NCBI GenBank assembly: GCA_004557855.1
Contig: SFFJ01000001.1
Location: 76,709-140,708 of the forward strand
From: Oscillospiraceae bacterium
GTDB lineage: Bacteria; Bacillota; Clostridia; Oscillospirales; Ruminococcaceae
Length of the DNA: 64,000 bases
Direction of reading: 5' to 3'
Made by a program: the position numbers and the translations under genes. Below are positions 26,825 to 33,949 of this stretch, in pieces. The notes below the pieces were generated by a model. The model was not told the origin of the DNA. It saw only the letters and a list, made by a program, of their open reading frames with translations, and did no database searches. Position 1 is the first letter of the stretch; each line of letters opens with the position of its first letter.

Positions 26825-27868
26825 ATGGAACAGACTGCAACGGCGAAAAAGGGACTCAAGAAGGGCTGGCGGATCGTGCTGACGGTGCTGGCGGTGCTGC
26901 TTATCATCTATGCGGTGATGGGACTGCTGCCCCGCGGGAAAAACTATTCCCTAGCGAACCCGATGATGAAGGAGGGCGACCTGCCGCTTCTCATTGCGCA
27001 CGGCGGCGGGAATAAGGAATTCCCCGATAACACGCTGGAGGCCTTTTATAATGCGTACAGTGTGGATAAAAACGTGATGATGGAGACCGATGTTTCCATC
27101 ACCAAGGACGGCGTGCTGATCCTTTCGCACGATACCACCCTTGACCGCAAGACCAACGTGACCGGCAGCATCGTGGACTGGAATTACAGCGACCTCATCG
27201 CACAAAAGGTGGACTTCAGCTATACCAATCCCACCGAGGACGGGGTGTTAAGCGGTGACCGGGTGCGCTTTGCCGATGAAAACGGCGGTCGGCGCTTCCC
27301 CACCGATGTGGAATACCCCGAGGGCATCGTCCCGCGGGATGAGACGGTGTTCCTGGCGACCACGCTGGAGGAGCTGATGACCGCCTTCCCGAACAACCGC
27401 ATCAATGTGGAGATCAAGCAGAGCGGCGAGCTGGGCATGAAGGCGATGAAAGAGGCGCTGCGCCTGATGGAAAAATACGATGCGTGGGACCGTGTGGTGC
27501 TGGCAAGCTTCCACAATGAGATATACGACGAATACCAGCGGCTGCAAAAGGCCGGTGAGGTGCCGGAGGGCTTTATGTGCTCGCCCGGGGTGGCGGGGGT
27601 AGCGAAATTCTACCTGCTGCAGCTGTTTAACGCCGACCTGTTCCACAGCGACGGGATGTGCGTCTTCCAGCTGCCCACCAAGTATTCGGTCATCACGCTG
27701 GCCACCGAACGGCTGGTGCAAAGGATGCATGACCATAATCTGGCGGTACACTTCTGGACCATCAACGACCCGGAGGAGATGCGGTTTTTGATCGGCATCG
27801 GGGCGGACGGTATTATGACCGACTATCCCCACCGGCTGGCAGAGGTGTATGCCTCCTACGGGAAATGA
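26825..27868 (+). CDS. Membrane-anchored glycerophosphodiester phosphodiesterase family protein
   Basis: A 347-residue protein with one N-terminal membrane helix (about residues 16-38) and an extracytoplasmic GDPD barrel. It carries HGGGNKEFPDNT, a variant of the family HRG...PENT motif, with METDV for the second metal ligand and VEIKQ. It would hydrolyse glycerophosphodiesters from lipids or teichoic acids at the cell surface. The R-to-G and E-to-D changes occur in a recognisable Firmicutes subgroup, so activity is likely but not certain. Confidence 0.82.
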   Translation: MEQTATAKKGLKKGWRIVLTVLAVLLIIYAVMGLLPRGKNYSLANPMMKEGDLPLLIAHGGGNKEFPDNTLEAFYNAYSVDKNVMMETDVSITKDGVLILSHDTTLDRKTNVTGSIVDWNYSDLIAQKVDFSYTNPTEDGVLSGDRVRFADENGGRRFPTDVEYPEGIVPRDETVFLATTLEELMTAFPNNRINVEIKQSGELGMKAMKEALRLMEKYDAWDRVVLASFHNEIYDEYQRLQKAGEVPEGFMCSPGVAGVAKFYLLQLFNADLFHSDGMCVFQLPTKYSVITLATERLVQRMHDHNLAVHFWTINDPEEMRFLIGIGADGIMTDYPHRLAEVYASYGK

Positions 27869-27882
27869 CGGCACCGAAAGGC

Positions 27883-27912
27883 TTGATTTCATTGGCCCGG
27901 CTGTGATATACT
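27883..27912 (+). promoter_or_regulatory. Promoter of rnpB
   Basis: TTGATT, 18-nt spacer, TATACT, ending 8 nt before the RNA 5' end. Confidence 0.65.
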
Positions 27913-27920
27913 GTTTATTC

Positions 27921-28270
27921 GAAGGAGTGAGCCGGACAACAGCGGGCGGGGAACCGAAAGGCCCCGCGTGAGGAAAGTCCGAGCTCCACAGGGCAAGGAT
28001 AACTGCTAACGGCAGCCGGCGGCGACGCCCGGGAAAGTGCAACAGAGAGATACCGCCCCGCAAGGGGTAAGGGTGGAAAGGCGAGGTAAGAGCTCACCAG
28101 CTTTGGGGTGACCCAAAGGCTATGTAAACCCTATCCGGAGCAACACCAAGCGGGATCACAAGGGGGCGGCCCGTCCCGATCCCCAAAAGAGTGGCTTGAG
28201 CCTGTTGGCAACAGCAGGCCTAGATAGATTGTTGTCCCAGACAGAACTCGGCTTACAGGCTCACTCCTTC
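27921..28270 (+). ncRNA. rnpB: RNase P RNA
   Basis: The catalytic RNA of tRNA 5' maturation. The ends pair over 13 nt (27921-27933 with 28258-28270, stem P1). The conserved core GAGGAAAGTCCGAGCTCC near 27971-27988 and the 3' core AGATAGATTGTTGTCC followed by ACAGAACTCGGCTTAC near 28223-28256 are both present. The length of about 350 nt is normal. Its own promoter and terminator flank it. Confidence 0.97.
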
Positions 28271-28286
28271 CCCGTAAAAGTAAAAC

Positions 28287-28320
28287 GGATCGAACCCGAA
28301 AAAGGGAACGATCCTTTTTA
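28287..28320 (+). terminator. Terminator after rnpB, probably bidirectional
   Basis: GGATCG/CGATCC hairpin followed by TTTTTATTTT on the plus strand. On the minus strand a T-rich tail can also serve the DUF3343 gene. Confidence 0.75.
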
Positions 28321-28374
28321 TTTTGCCCGAGGGCACGGCGCACACCGCCGTGATGCACGCCATGCCCTGCTTTT

Positions 28375-28605
28375 TCAGCCAACCGGGCGGTAGCTACCGC
28401 CCTCGATGCGGTAAAGCGAAGAAACGGGAGAAAGCGCCCGCAGGGACGAAACCGACAGCCCCGACGAAAAACGCACCGCCGTGCCGCAGCTGGCCTCCAG
28501 CGCGCGGGGACGGGGCATGAGCCGGTACGGGATGCCCCGGCGGGAAAGCGCCCCGGCATACGCCAATGCCTGCATCTGGTTGGGGAAGGTTGCAAGGTAC
28601 TGCAT
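28375..28605 (-). CDS. DUF3343 small protein, putative Se/S carrier-like
   Basis: A 76-residue protein beginning MQYLATFPNQMQALAYA, the DUF3343 signature, with the conserved single cysteine in ASCGTAVRF (about residue 40). The family is found beside selenium-metabolism genes and is described as a putative Se/S carrier. Its neighbours, the cysteine desulfurase-like gene and selD, support that role here. The start at 28605 has a GGGGG site; longer readings lack one. The gene is divergent from the desulfurase. Confidence 0.8.
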   Translation of the reverse strand: MQYLATFPNQMQALAYAGALSRRGIPYRLMPRPRALEASCGTAVRFSSGLSVSSLRALSPVSSLYRIEGGSYRPVG

Positions 28606-28726
28606 GGTACTGCCCCCTTTTTGGACGATTGGGGGCCACAGGCCCCGTGACATCCTATGCGGCGGCGGGGAAATGCGCCCCCGCACCGGGAAAAGCCGGG
28701 GGACATAGGCTATATCGGGGTGCTAC

Positions 28727-28755
28727 TTGTATTTGCCGGGTGGCCGTGCTACAAT
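28727..28755 (+). promoter_or_regulatory. Promoter of the cysteine desulfurase-like gene
   Basis: TTGTAT, 17-nt spacer, TACAAT. The AGGAGG site before the ATG at 28800 follows. Confidence 0.65.
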
Positions 28756-28799
28756 GACAACAGATACTATATTCCCGCAGGAGGAGAACGGAGGAGCAT

Positions 28800-29948
28800 A
28801 TGAAACAGATCTATCTGGATAATGGGGCGACCAGCTTCCCCAAGGCGCCGGGCGTCGGGCAGGCCATGAAGGATTACATCGAGAAGGTGGGGGTCAACGT
28901 CAACCGTTCCAGCTACCGCGCTACAGCCGAAGCGGCGCTTTCCACCCTGACCGTGCGGGAGGACCTGTGCCGGCTGTTCGGTGCGGGCGATGACCCGAGC
29001 TATGCCATTTTTACCAGCGGGGTCACATTGAGCTTGAATATGATCATGAAAGGGGTGCTGCGTCCCGGCGATCATTTGATCATCAGCGGGATGGAGCACA
29101 ATGCGGTGGCACGCCCTGCCATGCAGCTGGAGGCGGCCGGGGTCAAGGTGTCCATCGCCCCGTGTGATGAGGACGGTGTGCTGCGGCTGGAGGAATTCGA
29201 GAGGCTGTTCACCCCCGAAACCCGGCTGGTGGTGATTCAGTACGCCAGTAACGTCAGCGGGACCATTCAGCCCGTTGGGGAGATCGGGGCCATCTGCCGC
29301 AGGCACGGGGTACTGTTTGCGGTGGACAGCGCGCAGGCGGCCGGGCATTTTACCTTTGATATGCGGAAGCTCGGAATTGACGCCCTGTGCTTTACCGGGC
29401 ATAAGGGGCTGCTGGGGCCCTCCGGCATCGGCGGATTTGTGATGAATGAGGCGATGAACAAGGCGCTGACACCGCTGATTGCGGGCGGCACCGGCAGTAT
29501 GTCGGCCTCGCTGGAGATGCCCCCTACCCTGCCCGACCGCTACGAGGCGGGCACGCCCAACCTGCCGGGCATCATGGGGTTGGGGGTGGCGCTGCGCTAC
29601 CTGCTGGAGGTGGGGCCGGACGCCCTGCATAAGCGGGAGATGGCGCTGACCGACCGGTTCCTGACGGGGCTGCGGGGGAATGAGCACATCCGTGTGCCGG
29701 GGCCTGCTGATGCCAATGGGCGGGTCGGGGTCATTTCGGTGGACTTTTTGCGGCAGGATAACGCCGAGGTGGCGTTCCAGCTGGAGGAGCAGTATGGCAT
29801 CCTGACCCGGTGCGGGCTGCACTGCGCCCCACTGGCGCACAAAACGCTGGGGACCTATCCCGAGGGGACGGTGCGGTTTTCGGTGGGGTATGCCACCACC
29901 GAGGAGGAAGTGGATGCGGCCATTCGGGCGATTCACGATTTGGCGTGA
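28800..29948 (+). CDS. Cysteine desulfurase-like aminotransferase class V (selenium-hydroxylase-associated)
   Basis: A 382-residue PLP enzyme of the CsdB/NifS group. The PLP lysine lies in CFTGHKGLLGP (about residue 203) and the catalytic cysteine in TRCGLHCAP (about residue 342). The N-terminus IYLDNGATSFPK is typical. A specific subfamily of these enzymes accompanies orphan selD and yqeB, where it is thought to supply selenium or sulfur for the labile selenium of molybdenum hydroxylases. The location opposite DUF3343 and next to selD fits that subfamily. A general role in iron-sulfur assembly is less likely because no nifU/iscU is nearby. Confidence 0.85.
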   Translation: MKQIYLDNGATSFPKAPGVGQAMKDYIEKVGVNVNRSSYRATAEAALSTLTVREDLCRLFGAGDDPSYAIFTSGVTLSLNMIMKGVLRPGDHLIISGMEHNAVARPAMQLEAAGVKVSIAPCDEDGVLRLEEFERLFTPETRLVVIQYASNVSGTIQPVGEIGAICRRHGVLFAVDSAQAAGHFTFDMRKLGIDALCFTGHKGLLGPSGIGGFVMNEAMNKALTPLIAGGTGSMSASLEMPPTLPDRYEAGTPNLPGIMGLGVALRYLLEVGPDALHKREMALTDRFLTGLRGNEHIRVPGPADANGRVGVISVDFLRQDNAEVAFQLEEQYGILTRCGLHCAPLAHKTLGTYPEGTVRFSVGYATTEEEVDAAIRAIHDLA

Positions 29949-29976
29949 AAGAGATAACGGGTGCGGGGAGGGAGAC

Positions 29977-30060
29977 GGCCCGCAGGGCCGGCGGCGAAGC
30001 CGCCGTAGGCGGGGCGAAGCCCCGCCAAGCCCGCCCGGAGGGCGGGCTGCCCTGCGGGCC
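29977..30060. repeat. Cloverleaf intergenic repeat, copy F
   Basis: 84 bp. Outer stem 29977-29988 with 30049-30060. Arms: 29989-29995/29999-30005 (GAA), 30008-30015/30019-30026 (GAA), 30028-30036/30040-30048 (GGA). Three junction bases are unpaired. It lies between the convergent desulfurase and selD genes. Confidence 0.85.
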
Positions 30061-30096
30061 GCCTATTCCGCACAGACCCGAAAAAGCAGAAAAAAA

Positions 30097-30133
30097 CCGG
30101 AGCCTTGTTTTGGTAGACTCCGGAGCTTTTTTT
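30097..30133. terminator. Bidirectional terminator between the desulfurase gene and selD
   Basis: CCGGAG (30097-30102) pairs with CTCCGG (30118-30123). An A-run on the left and a T-run on the right give U-tracts in both directions. It overlaps the selD stop. Confidence 0.8.
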
Positions 30134-31175
30134 ATTTGACATAGAGGGAGCAGCCCTGCTCCTTTTCCACGTGACCGATGATGGCGGCGCCGGGGACCTT
30201 ATCGCACTGCTGCAGCTCATCAAGGAGCTTTTCGGCATCCCGGGCATCCACGGCGATGAGCAGGCCGCCGGAGGTCTGCGGATCGTAGAGGATATCCTGC
30301 ATATACAGCGGGACGCTGTCAGCAAAGCGGGCGGTAGGGCCGGCAAACTGGCGGTTGCGGTAGGCGCCCTCGGGGATGAGCCCCATTTCCGCCAGCGGGC
30401 GGACGCCCGGCAGCACCGGTACCTTGCTGCTGTCGATGACGATGGTGAGGTCGCTGCCGCGGGCCATTTCGGTGGCGTGACCCATCAGCGCAAAGCCGGT
30501 CACGTCGGTCATGCTGTGGACACGGTACTTTTGTGCGATCTCGCAGGCGTATTTATTGAGGGTCGCCATCTGCCGCACGGCACGCTGGTACAGCTCCGGC
30601 GGGGCCAGCTCGGCACGGTTGGCGGTGGTGGTAATGCCGATGCCCAGCGGCTTGGTGAGCAGCAGCACGTCCCCCTCCAGCGGGGTGCAGTTCATGCGGA
30701 TCTCATCGGGGCGGGCAAAGCCGGTGACCGAAAGGCCGTATTTCGGCTCCTGGTCATTGATGGTGTGGCCGCCGGCGATGACAACGCCCGCCTCATAGGC
30801 TTTTTCGTAGCCGCCGCGCAGCACCTCGTGGATCATTTCCTTGGACATTTGCGGGGTTACGGTCATGATATTGAGTGCGATTTTGGGGGTGGCACCCATG
30901 GCGTAAACATCGCTGATGGCATTGGCCGCGGCGATCTGCCCGAACATGAACGGGTCATCCACGATAGGCGGGAAAAAGTCCAGCGTCTGCACAATGGCAA
31001 GGTCATCGCTTACCTTATAAACGGCGGCGTCATCGCTGGTATCGTAGCCCACCAGCAGGTTTTCATCCCGCACGGTGGGAATGCCCTGCAAAATCTGGCT
31101 TAACATCCCGGCGCCTACCTTGGCGCCGCAGCCCCCGCAGGAGGCCAGCTTACTCATTTTAATATCGCCCTGCAT
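30132..31175 (-). CDS. selD: Selenide, water dikinase
   Basis: Makes selenophosphate from selenide and ATP. The 347-residue protein carries the reactive cysteine/lysine segment SCGGCGAKVG (about residues 12-21) with cysteine, not selenocysteine, and the ATP-binding aspartates in YDTSDDAAVY. The ATG at 31175 directly abuts the yqeB stop and has GGAGG in the end of yqeB. No selA, selB or Sec tRNA gene is in the window, so this looks like the selD serving labile-selenium molybdenum hydroxylases; the rest of the genome would decide. Confidence 0.95.
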   Translation of the reverse strand: MQGDIKMSKLASCGGCGAKVGAGMLSQILQGIPTVRDENLLVGYDTSDDAAVYKVSDDLAIVQTLDFFPPIVDDPFMFGQIAAANAISDVYAMGATPKIALNIMTVTPQMSKEMIHEVLRGGYEKAYEAGVVIAGGHTINDQEPKYGLSVTGFARPDEIRMNCTPLEGDVLLLTKPLGIGITTTANRAELAPPELYQRAVRQMATLNKYACEIAQKYRVHSMTDVTGFALMGHATEMARGSDLTIVIDSSKVPVLPGVRPLAEMGLIPEGAYRNRQFAGPTARFADSVPLYMQDILYDPQTSGGLLIAVDARDAEKLLDELQQCDKVPGAAIIGHVEKEQGCSLYVK

Positions 31176-31973
31176 TTATTTTCCCTCCAGTAGTTTGGTA
31201 TAGTACAGCACACCCTCCAAAATGCCGCCGGCAATGGCGTTAGCCTTATCAGAGGGGGTAAAGCAGTTTTCCACCTTGCAGCGGGCGTCGATATCGCCGG
31301 ATTTGAGCCCCTTGGTCACCGGGGTACCCTCCGGCAGCATCCCGCGCACGATGCCGCCCATATTGGCATAGACCGGCTCCTCGCCGGCGTAGGCCACCAG
31401 CTGCCCCTTTTCCACCACATCGGTGATCTTCACCACGGGGTGCCAGACGCCGTCCGCTGTAGCGCGGATGATGCGCTCGCCGCTGAACCCGCCGACGTTG
31501 CCGGGGGTTGCGGTATCGGGCTCGGGAGAGCCCTCGTAAAGGGTGCGGCCCATATCATGCCCGCGGTTGCTCTCCACGCAGAAATGACAATCCACGCCGG
31601 AGGTAAAGCCCGGCCCGATGCCCACCACCAGCGGTGCATCGGTGATTTTGGTGCCGATATTCTTTTTGGCGATGATGGCATCCACCAGTACGGCGGGCTG
31701 CAGCTTTTTCGCCTCCTTGTATTCCGGGTCAATGAGAATGGGGATCTCCCCTGCCCCCAAAATGCGGCGGGCGTCCTCGGCATCACGGGCCAGCCGGGCG
31801 GTAACGCCTGTCACCGTGGCGGTGCCGTCATATACCGCACGGGAAAACGCCACCGTACAACGCACCGTCGTGGGCTTTGCGATATCGGTGCAGACGACCT
31901 GAAAGCCGCACCGTTTGAGCCGGCAGGCGATGCCTGTGGCAAGGTCACCTGCGCCCTTTATTACGATCAGCAT
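31176..31973 (-). CDS. yqeB: EF2563-type selenium-dependent molybdenum hydroxylase system protein YqeB
   Basis: A 265-residue protein with an N-terminal Rossmann-like start (VIKGAGDLATGIACRL, residues 4-19) and the family-typical segment GIGPGFTSGVDCHFCVE (about 122-138). Members are distant relatives of the XdhC/CoxI insertion proteins and mark the selenium-dependent molybdenum hydroxylase trait together with an orphan SelD. It probably acts in late cofactor maturation or selenium insertion; the exact chemistry is not established. It is sandwiched between yqeC and selD in one operon. Confidence 0.9.
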   Translation of the reverse strand: MLIVIKGAGDLATGIACRLKRCGFQVVCTDIAKPTTVRCTVAFSRAVYDGTATVTGVTARLARDAEDARRILGAGEIPILIDPEYKEAKKLQPAVLVDAIIAKKNIGTKITDAPLVVGIGPGFTSGVDCHFCVESNRGHDMGRTLYEGSPEPDTATPGNVGGFSGERIIRATADGVWHPVVKITDVVEKGQLVAYAGEEPVYANMGGIVRGMLPEGTPVTKGLKSGDIDARCKVENCFTPSDKANAIAGGILEGVLYYTKLLEGK

Positions 31974-31985
31974 ATTCTATTCCTC

Positions 31986-32708
31986 CTATCGGGTCCAAAC
32001 ATGATATTCACCGGGCCGGTGCTGCAGCGCCGCAGCCACCACCCGCTGTACTCCGTTTTGCAGCAGGAATGCGGCCACCGCATCGGCCCCGCCGGGGGGT
32101 GCCGCATCCGCCTGATTGAGCAGCACCGCATAGGGGCGGTCGCCCACACCCTTGCGCTGCGCCAGCGGAGAGGACAGCAGCCGTGCCATTATTTCCGGGT
32201 TGACGGTCTCCTCCGGGGAAAGCCCGAACCGCAGTGCGGCAAGCTCCGGGCGGTGACAGACACGCCCCAGCGGCTGCCCAAGCGCCGAAAGCCCCGCTAC
32301 TGCCACCACCGCATCCGCAAAGGGCGGGATGACCGGCTCATGCTCGTTCGGGACCTTCAGCGGCAGGCCCTTGGTGCCGTCTGCTTCTATTATAACACGG
32401 TCTGCAAGCTGCGGCAGCCTTTCCAGAAGCGGTGAGGGGCCGAACTTGTGCTCCTCGGCGGGCATCCCCACCGTCATCACGCGGTTGGTGACCAAAAGGT
32501 CGCTTAAAACGGCGGCATCATCGCCCATGTAGCCGTTCTGCCGGGGCGGGCGGATGTGGGTGGTAGTGGTCATCACGGCCGTTTCACCCCTGTAACGAAA
32601 TTCCTCCCCCAGCGCAGCCATCAGGCTGCTTTTGCCGCCCCCGCCGATAATGGCGATGACCCGCGCGTTTTCCAGCCCGAGGGCCGTTATCGCCGAACGA
32701 TTATCCAT
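31986..32708 (-). CDS. yqeC: Selenium-dependent molybdenum hydroxylase accessory protein YqeC
   Basis: A 240-residue putative nucleotide-binding protein with a P-loop IIGGGGKSSLM (about residues 20-30) followed by a TTTTHIRPP segment. YqeC is one of the genes whose distribution tracks selenium-dependent molybdenum hydroxylases; its precise role is unknown. The second of two ATGs (32708) has AAAAGGAG at better spacing than the first at 32714. It is the first gene of the yqeC-yqeB-selD operon. Confidence 0.85.
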   Translation of the reverse strand: MDNRSAITALGLENARVIAIIGGGGKSSLMAALGEEFRYRGETAVMTTTTHIRPPRQNGYMGDDAAVLSDLLVTNRVMTVGMPAEEHKFGPSPLLERLPQLADRVIIEADGTKGLPLKVPNEHEPVIPPFADAVVAVAGLSALGQPLGRVCHRPELAALRFGLSPEETVNPEIMARLLSSPLAQRKGVGDRPYAVLLNQADAAPPGGADAVAAFLLQNGVQRVVAAALQHRPGEYHVWTR

Positions 32709-32723
32709 CTTCATGGCTCCTTT

Positions 32724-32736
32724 TCGTATGATACGA
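32724..32736. promoter_or_regulatory. Palindrome in the yqeC leader, candidate operator
   Basis: TCGTAT-G-ATACGA is a perfect 6+1+6 palindrome just downstream of the yqeC promoter. It may bind the ModE-like protein encoded divergently; this is inference. Confidence 0.45.
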
Positions 32737-32748
32737 TATCCTATTCAA

Positions 32749-32777
32749 AGAATAACACGCAGCCCTTGAAAAGTCAA
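32749..32777 (-). promoter_or_regulatory. Promoter of yqeC-yqeB-selD
   Basis: TTGACT (32777-32772), 17-nt spacer, TATTCT (32754-32749). Its -35 box abuts that of the divergent promoter. Confidence 0.65.
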
Positions 32778-32794
32778 TCGATATCAGTCATAAT
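32766..32794 (+). promoter_or_regulatory. Promoter of the ModE-like gene and mocA
   Basis: TTGAAA (32766-32771), 17-nt spacer, CATAAT (32789-32794), back to back with the yqeC promoter. Confidence 0.6.
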
Positions 32795-32828
32795 AAGGTT
32801 ATCAAGGAGTTATAAAGGAGGATTTCCC

Positions 32829-33185
32829 ATGAGCAATAAAATTATGACCGCCAGCACCTCGGTGCGCATCCGTGTGGACGACGTTAAGGTGTTCGGGCCG
32901 GGCGTGGCGGAGCTGCTGGAGCGCATTGACCGATGCGAGTCCATCCGTACCGCTACGATGGAGATGAAAATTGCGTACAGCAAGGCGTGGACCATGCTGC
33001 GCAGCTGTGAGGCGGCTTTGGGATATCCGCTGATCCAGCGCAAGGTAGGCGGCGCCGGCGGCGGCGGTTCCACCCTGACCCCCGAGGGGCGTTCCCTGCT
33101 GGAGCGTTACCGCCGGTGGGAGGCCGACTGCAAGGCCTATGCCAAGGAGCATCTTGCGGAGATCTTCCCGGAGGCTGCCGAATGA
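32829..33185 (+). CDS. ModE N-terminal/LysR-type winged-helix protein
   Basis: A 118-residue DNA-binding protein. A winged helix-turn-helix like the ModE N-terminal domain spans about residues 20-90 (RTATMEMKIAYSKAWTMLR is the recognition region, with GGAGGGGSTLTPEG forming the wing). The C-terminal TOBE molybdate-binding domains of full ModE are absent, as in many Firmicutes. It probably regulates molybdenum or hydroxylase genes. It overlaps mocA by 3 nt (ATGA). The ATG follows AAAGGAGG. Confidence 0.85.
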   Translation: MSNKIMTASTSVRIRVDDVKVFGPGVAELLERIDRCESIRTATMEMKIAYSKAWTMLRSCEAALGYPLIQRKVGGAGGGGSTLTPEGRSLLERYRRWEADCKAYAKEHLAEIFPEAAE

Positions 33186-33754
33186 AACCGGCACTGGTGG
33201 TGCTGGCGGCCGGGGCCTCCCGGCGGTTCGGCACGGAGAACAAGCTATTGCAGCCGCTGGCGGGCAAGCCGCTGCTGTGCCACACGCTGGAGCGTGCCGC
33301 AGCGCTGCCCGTCACCCGAAGGGTCGCGGTTTGCTCGGTGGAGAGCGCCCCGTTGGCGGAGGCCGCCGGATTTACGGTGGTGCTGAACCCGCAGCCGGAG
33401 CTGGGGCAAAGCCACAGCCTGCGGATGGGCCTTGCGGCCTGCCGGGATACGGCCGGCTGCCTGTTTCTCACCGGGGACCAGCCCTTTATCACCGAGGAAA
33501 CGCTGCAGAGGCTCATCGCCGCATGGCAAGGGGAGCCCGGCGGGATATGGGGCTGCGATTTTGAGGGCAGGTTCTCCATTCCGTCCATCTTCCCTGCTGC
33601 CGTTTACGGGGAGCTGCTGGCGCAGGACGGCGATGTGGGCGGCAGAGAGGTGATGCGTGCGCATCCGGAGCTGGTGCATACCATCCCCGCACCCCCGCAG
33701 GAGCATTTTGATATCGATACCGTGGCGGACCTGGCCGCAGCACAGCAGAAATAA
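33182..33754 (+). CDS. mocA: Molybdenum cofactor cytidylyltransferase-like protein (MocA)
   Basis: A 190-residue nucleotidyltransferase with the MobA/MocA start VVLAAGASRRFGTENKLLQPL (G-rich loop, then K in the expected place) and LFLTGDQPFI (metal-binding aspartate, about residue 99). MocA makes molybdopterin cytosine dinucleotide, the cofactor of many XDH-family hydroxylases. It is translationally coupled to the ModE-like gene and close to yqeB/yqeC and the xdh genes, which fits cofactor supply to that enzyme. Confidence 0.88.
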   Translation: MKPALVVLAAGASRRFGTENKLLQPLAGKPLLCHTLERAAALPVTRRVAVCSVESAPLAEAAGFTVVLNPQPELGQSHSLRMGLAACRDTAGCLFLTGDQPFITEETLQRLIAAWQGEPGGIWGCDFEGRFSIPSIFPAAVYGELLAQDGDVGGREVMRAHPELVHTIPAPPQEHFDIDTVADLAAAQQK

Positions 33755-33759
33755 CCGAG

Positions 33760-33789
33760 AAGGAGCAGCCGGCGGGCTGTTCCTTTTTT
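33760..33789 (+). terminator. Terminator after mocA
   Basis: AAGGAGCAGCC pairs with GGCTGTTCCTT (one G-U pair) and runs into TTTTTT. Confidence 0.85.
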
Positions 33790-33819
33790 CTGTGCCGTAC
33801 CCGCTATTATGCAAAAACA

Positions 33820-33848
33820 CCCCCGTCCTTGCGGACGGGGGGCTTTTG
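33820..33848. terminator. Second terminator-like hairpin, best oriented for the permease gene
   Basis: CCCCCGTCC/GGACGGGGG with a 4-nt loop. On the minus strand it is followed by TGTTTTTGC, about 110 nt past the permease stop. Confidence 0.65.
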
Positions 33849-33949
33849 TGTGAAACACGATGAGAAATGGAGCTGTCTTATTTGGTAGAGTTCATCCTTT
33901 GATGAACCCCATTCCCTCAAGCTCTAACAGATAATTCAGTTAGTCTGAA

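Noticed and set aside
30132..31175. Selenocysteine (in-frame TGA) in SelD or in the hydroxylase subunits
   Set aside because: The reactive SelD position is a cysteine codon and all hydroxylase frames are uninterrupted; the expected selenium is a labile cofactor ligand, not Sec.
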